64,000 bases of DNA from Thermomonas sp. (GTDB lineage Bacteria; Pseudomonadota; Gammaproteobacteria; Xanthomonadales; Xanthomonadaceae): positions 186,001 through 250,000 of the forward strand of contig NZ_JAQSDO010000006.1 of NCBI RefSeq assembly GCF_029945965.1, read 5' to 3'. The notes under the pieces are model-generated. The model saw only the letters and a list, made by a program, of their open reading frames with translations, had not been told where the DNA came from and ran no database searches. Made by a program: the position numbers and the translations under genes. This document shows, in pieces, positions 40,166 to 47,944 of the stretch. Numbering within the stretch: the stretch's first letter is position 1; every line of letters begins with the position of its first letter.

Positions 40166-40178
40166 GGCGAGTGTAGGG

Positions 40179-40192
40179 CGGGCTCAAGCCCG
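40179..40192. terminator. Short GC hairpin at the pit/hypothetical convergent junction
   Basis: CGGGCT (40179-40184) and AGCCCG (40187-40192) form a hairpin 14 nt after the pit stop and 17 nt before the end of the next minus-strand gene. It lacks a T-tract, so it is only a possible transcription end. Confidence 0.35.
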
Positions 40193-40208
40193 ACGGATTG
40201 GCGTGCGC

Positions 40209-40619
40209 TTACAACAAATCCCCGCCTGCCGACATACGCAGTTCCATCTCGTCGCCACTGCCGCCGATTTCCAGCACCAGGCGGTCAATATCGGCCGCGT
40301 CAAGGCAGTGGTAGGGCCGGTTCTCGCATAGCTGCAGGTATGGCACGCCGTCCAGTTCGCCGATGGCGAGGTAACCGACTCGGCTGGCCCAGTTGAAGGC
40401 CAGTGCACGGCGCGCGTCGATGCCGGTGGTGGGCGCGAGCGCAGTGCTGACTCGCAGGAATTCGTTGCCGTCGTCGTCCTGCAGTTCCGACAGGAAGATA
40501 GCCTGGTGGCGCTTGCCCTGCGCCAGCGACAACTCGACGCACAAGACGAATGGTTCCTGCAGGGTCAGCTTGTAGCCGGCGGCAACCAGGTGGCTGCGGA
40601 TCTGTTCGAAATTCTGCAT
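40209..40619 (-). CDS. Conserved hypothetical protein (possible YbjN/chaperone-like fold)
   Basis: A 136-residue soluble acidic protein with alternating helices and strands (FEQIRSHLVAAGYKLTLQEP, then ALAFNWASRVGYLAIGELDGVPYLQLCENRPYHCLD and DRLVLEIGGSGDEMELRM). The layout recalls the YbjN / type III chaperone-like fold, though I cannot confirm this. No signal peptide or membrane segment. It is divergent from the ATL gene with a 46-nt gap. Confidence 0.6.
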   Translation of the reverse strand: MQNFEQIRSHLVAAGYKLTLQEPFVLCVELSLAQGKRHQAIFLSELQDDDGNEFLRVSTALAPTTGIDARRALAFNWASRVGYLAIGELDGVPYLQLCENRPYHCLDAADIDRLVLEIGGSGDEMELRMSAGGDLL

Positions 40620-40665
40620 TGACTGGAGTGCCGGGGGAATTTGCGTTGCGGCTATGCTAACCCGG

Positions 40666-41013
40666 ATGCCAAACCAGCCCGCACCCGAGCTGTCCGCCGC
40701 CGACCGAATCCTTGCCGCGATCCGCGCGGTGCCGCGCGGCCAGGTGGCGGGTTACGGCGTAATCGCGCGCCGCGCCGGCCTGCCAGGGCGTGCGCGGTTG
40801 GTGGCGCGCCTGCTGGCCGAACACAGTGGCACCGGCCTGCCATGGCATCGCATCCTGCGTTCGGACGGGCGCATCGCGTTTCCACCCGGTTCCGAGGGCT
40901 TCCTGGAGCAGACCCAACGTCTGGGTGCTGAGGGCGTGGACCTGCGTAATGGACGGGTGCAGATACCGCGTGTCGAGGACTCGCTGGATACCGAGATCTG
41001 GCGGCCAGACTGA
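40666..41013 (+). CDS. Alkyltransferase-like (ATL) protein
   Basis: A 115-residue protein of the MGMT family in which the reactive cysteine motif PCHR is replaced by PWHR (Pro59-Trp60-His61-Arg62). This marks the ATL group, which binds O6-alkylguanine in DNA without repairing it and passes the lesion to nucleotide excision repair. A helix-turn-helix with the arginine finger region (GQVAGYGVIARRAGLPGRARLVARLL) precedes it. An ATG at 40654 would add four residues; neither start has a strong ribosome binding site. Confidence 0.88.
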   Translation: MPNQPAPELSAADRILAAIRAVPRGQVAGYGVIARRAGLPGRARLVARLLAEHSGTGLPWHRILRSDGRIAFPPGSEGFLEQTQRLGAEGVDLRNGRVQIPRVEDSLDTEIWRPD

Positions 41014-41073
41014 TGCCTGGGCTCGGCGCACTGCGTATGATGCAGTGCAACGAAACCAGATTGCCGCACGCGG

Positions 41074-41736
41074 ATGCCGTTCAACCTCCCACGCATTACC
41101 AAGATCCTGCTGATCGCCAATCTGGTCGGATTCGGCCTGCAATGGTTGCTGGGCGATGCTCGCATGATCGACCTGATGCTGTGGCCGCTCGGCAACGACA
41201 TCTACAGCCCGGCCGGCGTCGCACCCTCGTTCATGCCATGGCAGTTGCTCAGCTACGGGTTCCTGCATGGCAGCTTCATGCACATCGCATTCAACATGCT
41301 GGCGCTGGTGATGTTCGGCGCGCCACTGGAACACACCTGGGGTGAGCGTCGTTATCTCACCTATTACTTGGTTTGCGTGATCGGTGCCGGCCTGATCCAA
41401 CTGCTGGTCGGCTCGTATGCAGTTTCGCAGGGCGCCGATCCGTATCCCACGATCGGTGCATCCGGTGGCGTGTTCGGCCTTTTGCTGGCCTACGGCATGC
41501 TGTTCCCGAACCAGCGGGTGATGCTGCTGATCCCGCCCATTCCGATGAAGGCGCGGACCCTGGTCATCGTCTATGGCCTGTTCGAACTCGGGGTCGGGAT
41601 CACTGGCCTGCAGCCGGGCGTGGCCCACTTCGCCCATCTCGGCGGAATGCTGTTTGGTTGGCTGTTGATTCGCTACTGGCGCGGCCAGCCGCCATTCGTG
41701 AAGCGACAACCGCCGCGCCCGCGGATCGTGCGGTAG
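41074..41736 (+). CDS. Rhomboid-family intramembrane serine protease
   Basis: A 220-residue protein with six predicted helices. The catalytic serine is Ser130 in GASGGVFG and the partner is His188 in HFAHLGG. The helix-2 His70/Asn74 pair (MHIAFNML) that shapes the oxyanion hole is present, and WGERR in loop 1 is typical. It should cut within the membrane, but the substrate is unknown. It ends against a palindromic element shared with the M13 peptidase gene. Confidence 0.92.
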   Translation: MPFNLPRITKILLIANLVGFGLQWLLGDARMIDLMLWPLGNDIYSPAGVAPSFMPWQLLSYGFLHGSFMHIAFNMLALVMFGAPLEHTWGERRYLTYYLVCVIGAGLIQLLVGSYAVSQGADPYPTIGASGGVFGLLLAYGMLFPNQRVMLLIPPIPMKARTLVIVYGLFELGVGITGLQPGVAHFAHLGGMLFGWLLIRYWRGQPPFVKRQPPRPRIVR

Positions 41737-41741
41737 GAAAC

Positions 41742-41855
41742 AGGGGGCAGAGTGAATTTCCTGCCGATATTCTTCGGCCATTCCTGATCCTGAATTTCGC
41801 GCCGGTTTAGCCAGATCGTTCGAGATCGGCATCGCGAAACTTCACTCTGACCCCT
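41742..41855. repeat. Palindromic element C (about 114 nt) with REP-like ends
   Basis: The ends AGGGGGCAGAGTGAATTTC (41742-41760) and GAAACTTCACTCTGACCCCT (41836-41855) are imperfect inverted copies. The interior contains smaller hairpins such as GCCGA...TCGGC. The end sequence resembles that of repeats A and B (AGGnG-CAGnG-AA-TTTCGC) and the ends linked to RAYT transposases. It fills the gap between the converging rhomboid and M13 genes. Confidence 0.75.
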
Positions 41856-41884
41856 TTTCTTATCCTCTTTGGTCGCGCTCGACC

Positions 41885-43897
41885 TCAGTGGAAAACGCTG
41901 ATCCGATCTTCCGGCTTCGGCTGCATCGGGGTTCCGACCTTGCATCCATAAGCAGTACCGAATGCAGCTTGCTGCATGATCGGGCCGTTCGCACGCCACT
42001 GTCCCGGCGCACGCACGTCCTGCAGGGTGCGCCGCTGCGCCTCGTCCTTGGTGACCTGTTGCGCCCAGACCTGGGCCCAGCCGCGATAGAAGGCCTTGTC
42101 CGCTTCAACACCACCGCCAGGTAGCGCGGCCGTCATTGCGGAGCGTGCCAATTCAAGTCCGGCCAGGTCGGCCATGTCCTCGTCGCGGCTCAGCCGGCCA
42201 TTGACCTTGACCCCGGTGAGTTGCGGGTAGGGGAAACTGTCGTACAGGACGATCACGCGTTGTGCGGTCGCATCCCAGGCCGATGCCTCGGCGCCGCCCC
42301 ACCAGTCGCGGACTTCGGCACTGGCATCGACCAGCCGGCCGCGTGCATCGATTGCATGGCTGAGCTCGTGGCCAACCAAGGCGGCATAGGCACCGTACTG
42401 CGCGGCCAGCGGCATGCCCGCATCGAGCACCGGCGACTGCAGCATCGCTGCAGTCACGATCAGCCGGTTCTGGCCCAGGTCATAGGCCAGTGCCGGTTGC
42501 TGCGGCAGCACGTCCCAGCGGCGGTCGGCATTGCCGCGGCCGATCCGCTTCATTTCCTGGCGATGCTGCCAAGTAGCGGCGATCAGCATATTGCCGCCAA
42601 AACTGCCGCGGCCCATCGGCTGCACCGTATAGTCCAGGTCGCGGCGCGGCGTGCCTACCTCAATGCGCAGCTTGCCCAGCTTCTTGCGTGCCTCGGCCTT
42701 GGCCGCATCGCCCAGCCAGGTGCTGGTATCGATGTTGCGAATCAGTGCGTCACGGATTTGCCCGGCGATGTTGTCGGCCTGCTTCTTGGTGGCGGCCGGC
42801 AGATAACGTGCCGCGTATTCGCGGCCCAGCATGGGTCCGGCGGCGAGGTTGATCGCATCCAGGGCCTGCTTCCAGCGTGGTGCCTGTTGGGTGTCGCCGC
42901 GCAGGACCTTGCCGCGAAAGTCGAAGGAGGCATCGCGCCAGGGCTTGGCCAGGTACGGCGCCATCGCATCACCAACGCGCCAGCGCAGGTAGGTTTTCCA
43001 CTGCCCTGGCTTGAGGCCGCCAACGAACTGGTCCAACTGCGCAAACAACGCGGGATTGGCCAGCGAAACGGTGTCGTCGCTGATGCCCTGGGCCTTGAGG
43101 AAGGCGTCCAGTTGCAGGTTGCGATATTGCTTACCCAAGCTCGAGGCTGCCACCGGCGCGAAATTGCCGCGCGCATCGCGCAGGTCGACCAGTGGTTTGG
43201 ACGCGGTTGCGATGCGGGTTTCGAGTTCAATTACCGATGCGGCTTCGGCAGCAGCATCCTTCTGCGGAACCCCGGTCAGGACCAGGATCTTCTGCACGTA
43301 CTCGTTGTAGCGCGACAACAGCGCGCGCGCATCGGCATCGCTACGGGTGTAATAGGCGGGGTCGGGCAGGCCGAGACCGCCCTGCGAGAAATAGCCGAGA
43401 TGGCGGTCAAGGTCGCGCAGGTCGATGTCCGCGCTGAAATTGAATACCACCGGAATGCCAACCTGGTGCAGCGCGGCGATCGAAGGCGCGATGTCGCGCG
43501 CCTTCTTGATGCCGTCGATGCGCTGCAGCAGCGGGGCGATCGGATTGGCGCCGTCGCGTTCGACCGCAGCTTCGTCCAGGCCACTGGCCCAGAAATCGCC
43601 GAGGAGTTTTTGCACATTTCCCTGCGGCGAGGCCATTGCCGCGTCCAGCAAGTCGCGTTGCTGCTGCAGGGCCAGTGCGGTTAGTTGGCCAAGCGAGGAA
43701 ATCGCGCCGCTGGCGGGCATCGGGTTGGCCTTCAGCCAATCGGCATTGGCATCGGCGTAGAAATCCGTGCACGCCAGCGCGACCGCGGGGGCCTTCTTGG
43801 CGGCCGGCTTCTTCTTCGCGGCGTGGCTATCGGGTGCGGCAAGGCCAGAGGCAAGCGCAAGGATCAGGGCGAAGGCGAGCGGGCGTGGCGTCGGCAT
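41885..43897 (-). CDS. M13-family zinc metallopeptidase (PepO/neprilysin type)
   Basis: A 670-residue secreted endopeptidase. A signal peptide (about 1-26) ends before a lysine-rich stretch (AKKKPAAKK). The zinc motif HELSH lies near residue 508, the third ligand in EDMADLAGLELA, and the family C-terminus CKVGTPMQPKPEDRISVF is complete. It should cut small peptides in the periplasm. The ATG at 43897 is the one directly before the signal. It precedes the OPT/POT peptide-transport genes, with POT on the same strand upstream. Confidence 0.94.
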   Translation of the reverse strand: MPTPRPLAFALILALASGLAAPDSHAAKKKPAAKKAPAVALACTDFYADANADWLKANPMPASGAISSLGQLTALALQQQRDLLDAAMASPQGNVQKLLGDFWASGLDEAAVERDGANPIAPLLQRIDGIKKARDIAPSIAALHQVGIPVVFNFSADIDLRDLDRHLGYFSQGGLGLPDPAYYTRSDADARALLSRYNEYVQKILVLTGVPQKDAAAEAASVIELETRIATASKPLVDLRDARGNFAPVAASSLGKQYRNLQLDAFLKAQGISDDTVSLANPALFAQLDQFVGGLKPGQWKTYLRWRVGDAMAPYLAKPWRDASFDFRGKVLRGDTQQAPRWKQALDAINLAAGPMLGREYAARYLPAATKKQADNIAGQIRDALIRNIDTSTWLGDAAKAEARKKLGKLRIEVGTPRRDLDYTVQPMGRGSFGGNMLIAATWQHRQEMKRIGRGNADRRWDVLPQQPALAYDLGQNRLIVTAAMLQSPVLDAGMPLAAQYGAYAALVGHELSHAIDARGRLVDASAEVRDWWGGAEASAWDATAQRVIVLYDSFPYPQLTGVKVNGRLSRDEDMADLAGLELARSAMTAALPGGGVEADKAFYRGWAQVWAQQVTKDEAQRRTLQDVRAPGQWRANGPIMQQAAFGTAYGCKVGTPMQPKPEDRISVFH

Positions 43898-43997
43898 GCG
43901 GAATGCGTTCCGGAAGTGGCAGCGGGCGAGTGTAGCAGCGGCCGGCAAGTGTCGATTCGGGCGAAATTCAGCAAGGATGCTGGTGCGATTTAGCTAG

Positions 43998-45776
43998 TCA
44001 CTTCACCCCATGCATCATCCGCCGCAGCAGCGGCGCGGCGATGAAGGCGAGTACCGCGCAACCCAGTCCGATCCACATCATCAGCCAGAACAGGTGTTCG
44101 TACTTGGCAGCGGCCATGGCGATGTCCATGGTCTCGCCCTCGGGCACCTCGATCGCGGCGAGTTTGCCGAACAGCGCTGCCAGCGCTTCCGAGAACGCGG
44201 TGGCCAAAAACCAGGTGCCCATCATCAGGCTGACTACGCGCGGCACCGCCAGTTGGGTGACCGCCGACAGGCCGACCGGCGACAGGCACATCTCGCCGAT
44301 CTCCAGCACCAGGTAAGCCAGTACCAGCCACCACACGCTGGCCATCGCGCCGGTGGCGCCGACCTGCTGCGCAGCGAACGCCATCGGGATGAACGACAGG
44401 CCCGCGAACACCAGGCCGATCGCCGACTTCACCGGCTTCGACGGATCCGCGCCGCGTTTGTCCAGCCATGCCCATAGCGCGGCGAAGATCGGTGCCAGCA
44501 GGACCAGGAACAATGCACCCAGATACGTCAGCGAACCCGCGGTCTGTGGCAGCACCACGCAGTCGCGCACCAGCAATACCAGCATGATCGCGACCACCGC
44601 GATGAACAACGCGCGCGGCGCGCCGGAGTCCGGGTTGCGGTCGGACAACGTCGCCGCGGCCACGAACGACAGCGGCGCCAGCAGCAAGGACAGGATCGAC
44701 CACGGCAACGGCGTGCCGGTGCGTACCACCAGCGACGGCACGATGTCTTTGGTCAACATGCGGTCGGTAAAGGTCACCCAGGAACCATAGGTCTGCTCGT
44801 AGAGGGTGAAGAACACCAGCGCCATGAAGATCATCGCCATCATCGCCAGCATCTGCTGGCGTTGTACCGGCGTGCACTGGGTGCCGGTGAACCAGCCGAA
44901 CCAGACCAGCACCACGCCCAGCACCAGGATCATCAGCATCAGCGCCAGCGAGATTTCGCCACCAAGGGCGAACGCGCCGTTGGCGGCGGCCCACATCAGC
45001 CATGCGACCGGCACCACGCCAAGCACCGATGCGCCATAGATCAGCCATTCGCGAGATATGCCGAGCACGCGTTCACGCAGCGTTTCCGGCGCGGAGGGTT
45101 CTGCATGGCCATGTAAATATTTTTGCCCCCACAGGAACATGCCCAGTCCCACCAGCATGCCGATTCCGGCCGCGCCGAAGCCGTATTTCCAGCCGTAGAC
45201 CTCCCCGATATACCCGCACACCAAGGATGCGAACAGCGCCCCGAGGTTGATGCCGGCATAAAACAGCGAGAACCCGGAATCGCGGCGCGGATCGTTGTCC
45301 GCATAGAGTTTCCCGACAATGGTCGAGATGTTGGGCTTGAGGAAGCCCACGCCCATGATGATCAGCGCCAGCGACAGGTAGGTGACACGCAGCGAACCTT
45401 CATCCCGCGTCACCACGCCGGCCACCGACGTCGCCGCCTGCCCCTCGAACGCCATGCCGATGTGGCCCAGCACCAGCAATACGCCGCCGAACACAACGGC
45501 CTTGCGCATGCCCAGCCAGCGGTCTGCAAGCACGCCGCCGATCACCGGAATTGCGTACACCAACCCGCCATACGCACCAAGCAGGTCCAGCCCGGCGCGG
45601 TCGCCGAACAGGTGGTATTTGGTCAGGTACAGCAACAACAGCGCCTTCATTCCGTAGAACGAGAAGCGCTCCCACATCTCGGTGAAGAAACAGACGTAGA
45701 CGCCCTTGGGATGGCCGAGGAAATTCTCGCGCGCAGGAAGGCCGCGGGCGTCGTCGCTGATGGCGGTCGCATTCAT
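43998..45776 (-). CDS. POT/PTR-family proton-coupled peptide transporter
   Basis: A 592-residue major-facilitator protein with the POT ExxER motif in FFTEMWERFSFYGMKALLLLYL near residue 30 and the second signature in GVGFLKPNISTIVGKLY. About 12-14 membrane helices are visible. It imports di- and tripeptides with protons. The ATG at 45776 is chosen over a TTG two codons upstream. It is divergent from the OPT gene, sharing a 124-bp control region. Confidence 0.93.
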   Translation of the reverse strand: MNATAISDDARGLPARENFLGHPKGVYVCFFTEMWERFSFYGMKALLLLYLTKYHLFGDRAGLDLLGAYGGLVYAIPVIGGVLADRWLGMRKAVVFGGVLLVLGHIGMAFEGQAATSVAGVVTRDEGSLRVTYLSLALIIMGVGFLKPNISTIVGKLYADNDPRRDSGFSLFYAGINLGALFASLVCGYIGEVYGWKYGFGAAGIGMLVGLGMFLWGQKYLHGHAEPSAPETLRERVLGISREWLIYGASVLGVVPVAWLMWAAANGAFALGGEISLALMLMILVLGVVLVWFGWFTGTQCTPVQRQQMLAMMAMIFMALVFFTLYEQTYGSWVTFTDRMLTKDIVPSLVVRTGTPLPWSILSLLLAPLSFVAAATLSDRNPDSGAPRALFIAVVAIMLVLLVRDCVVLPQTAGSLTYLGALFLVLLAPIFAALWAWLDKRGADPSKPVKSAIGLVFAGLSFIPMAFAAQQVGATGAMASVWWLVLAYLVLEIGEMCLSPVGLSAVTQLAVPRVVSLMMGTWFLATAFSEALAALFGKLAAIEVPEGETMDIAMAAAKYEHLFWLMMWIGLGCAVLAFIAAPLLRRMMHGVK

Positions 45777-45900
45777 GCGCAAGGCTCAGGCGGAATCGGA
45801 CGAGTATAGCCAGCCCCCGCGCCTGCAATGGCCCCGCACTGGACTTGCCCGGCGGCAGCGCTTAGGTTGTGGCGATTGCATTGCCCTGGGAGGGGTGACG

Positions 45901-47889
45901 ATGTCGAATCCTGGTACGGCTACCCCGCAGCTGACAGTGCGCGCGGTCATTCTTGCGATCATCCTGGCGATGATCCTGTCGGCAGCGAACGCCTATCTCG
46001 GCCTGTTCGCCGGCTTGACTATTGCTACCGCGATCCCGGCGGCGGTGGTATCGATGGGCGTGTTGCGCCTGCTTGGCGGCGGCACGATCCTTGAAAACAA
46101 CATCGTGCAAACGGGTGCCTCTGCCGGTTCCTCGATCGCGGCGGGCGTGATCTTCACCATCCCGGCGCTGATTATTCTTGGTTACTGGCAGGACTTCCGG
46201 TATTCGTGGGTGCTGGCAATCGCCGGCCTCGGCGGCCTGCTGGGCGTGTTGTTCTCGGTGCCGCTGCGGCGCAGCATGATCGTCGAGGAACCGCTGCCGT
46301 TCCCCGAAGGCAAGGCCGCTGCCGAAGTGCTCAAGGCCGGCGAGAATCCCGGCCCTGGACTGAAGATCCTCGCGTTCTCGGCCACGCTCGGCGCCGTGAT
46401 CAAGGCCGCTGCCGCCAGCGGCATGCGGATGATCCCGGACACCGCTGCCGGCGCCGGATTCTTCGGCAAGTACCTGGGCTACATCGGCACCAACCTGTCG
46501 CCGGCGCTGCTGGGCGTCGGTTATATCGTCGGCCTGAACATCGGCATTGTGGTGGTCAGCGGCAGCATTCTTTCGTGGCACATCGCGATCCCGATTTACC
46601 ACGCGTTTTTCCTCGATACGGATCCAGCACTGGCCGCGAAGATCGCCGGTGCCGGCGCGGAAGACATCGCCGGTGCGATCTGGTCGGCGAAGATCCGTTA
46701 CCTCGGTGTTGGCGCGATGCTGATCGGCGGCGTGTGGACCTTGTTCTCGCTGCGCAATTCGCTGCTGTCAGGCGTGCGTAGCGGCATTGCCGCCGCCCGC
46801 AAGGGTGCCGATGCCAACATCGCCGAAACCGATAAAGATCTGCCGATGAAGTGGATGCTGATCGCGCTAGTGGTCTTCGTATTGCCGCTGGCACTGCTGT
46901 ACCACGCGATTGTCGCCGCAGATCCCTCGGTCTCCCACCCGTGGGCAATCGGCATATTGATGACGATCATCATGATTATTGCTGGGTTTCTATTCGTATC
47001 GGTGTCGGCGTATCTCGCTGGCCTGGTTGGTTCGTCCAACAATCCGGTATCCGGCATCACCATTGCCACGATCCTGTTCGCCTCGGTGGTGTTGATGTTG
47101 CTGCTCGGTCGCGAATCGCCAATCGGTGCGGTCGCCGCCATCATGATTGGCGCGGTGGTCTGTTGCGCGGCTGCGGTCGGTGGCGACAACCTGCAGGATC
47201 TGAAAGCCGGGTATATCGTCGGCGCGACGCCGTGGAAGCAGCAGCTGATGCTGGGTATCGGCGCGTTCTCGTGTGCATTGATCATGGCGCCCGTGTTGAA
47301 CCTGCTGGCCCAGGCCTATGGCATCGGTCCGCCCACTGCCGAGCACCCCAACCCGTTGTCCGCACCGCAGGCAACCCTGATGGCGTCGGTGGCCAAGGGC
47401 ATGTTCGGTGGCGAACTGCCATGGAACATGATCGCGATTGGTGTCGGCGTTGGCGCCGCGATCATTGCCTTCGACGAATGGTTGAAGGCGCGCAAGTCGA
47501 GCTTCCGGGTGCCAGTGCTGGCTGCGGCAATCGGTATCTACCTGCCGCTGGAATTGATGGTGCCGATCTTCATCGGTGGCCTGCTGGCCCATCTGGTCGA
47601 GCGTCGCCATGGCATGGTCGGCACCAAGGACGAACCTGCGCGTGACCGCCTGCATCGCCCCGGCACGCTGTTCGCTGCAGGCCTGATCACCGGTGAAGCG
47701 CTGATGGGCATCCTGATCGCGGTGCCAATCGTGTTGTCCGGTCGCGCCGACGTCATCGCGGTGCCGGAATTCCTGCAGTTCGGCAAATACGTGGGACTGG
47801 CGGTACTCATCGTGGTTGCATGGCTGCTTTATCGCACCGGTGCCAACGCCAAGCCGACGCTGGGCGATGTCGAACCCGGCCCGATGTGA
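45901..47889 (+). CDS. OPT-family oligopeptide transporter
   Basis: A 662-residue membrane protein of the OPT superfamily with about 14-16 helices. Family stretches include VSMGVLRLLGGGTILENNIVQTGASAGSSIAAGVIFTIPAL near residues 45-85, PLRRSMIVEEPLPFPEG and GDNLQDLKAGYIVGATPWKQQ. Bacterial OPT members move oligopeptides or metal chelates; the peptide role is favoured by the neighbours. The start is preceded by GGGAGGGG. It is followed 55 nt later by the S9 peptidase gene. Confidence 0.92.
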   Translation: MSNPGTATPQLTVRAVILAIILAMILSAANAYLGLFAGLTIATAIPAAVVSMGVLRLLGGGTILENNIVQTGASAGSSIAAGVIFTIPALIILGYWQDFRYSWVLAIAGLGGLLGVLFSVPLRRSMIVEEPLPFPEGKAAAEVLKAGENPGPGLKILAFSATLGAVIKAAAASGMRMIPDTAAGAGFFGKYLGYIGTNLSPALLGVGYIVGLNIGIVVVSGSILSWHIAIPIYHAFFLDTDPALAAKIAGAGAEDIAGAIWSAKIRYLGVGAMLIGGVWTLFSLRNSLLSGVRSGIAAARKGADANIAETDKDLPMKWMLIALVVFVLPLALLYHAIVAADPSVSHPWAIGILMTIIMIIAGFLFVSVSAYLAGLVGSSNNPVSGITIATILFASVVLMLLLGRESPIGAVAAIMIGAVVCCAAAVGGDNLQDLKAGYIVGATPWKQQLMLGIGAFSCALIMAPVLNLLAQAYGIGPPTAEHPNPLSAPQATLMASVAKGMFGGELPWNMIAIGVGVGAAIIAFDEWLKARKSSFRVPVLAAAIGIYLPLELMVPIFIGGLLAHLVERRHGMVGTKDEPARDRLHRPGTLFAAGLITGEALMGILIAVPIVLSGRADVIAVPEFLQFGKYVGLAVLIVVAWLLYRTGANAKPTLGDVEPGPM

Positions 47890-47944
47890 CCCACGCCTGC
47901 GTCGATCTGAAAATTCTGTCATCCATACACCTTACGGAAACGCC

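Noticed and set aside
42221..43684. A 487-codon plus-strand frame opposite the M13 peptidase gene
   Set aside because: No coding features; the minus strand has the signal peptide, HELSH motif and family C-terminus.
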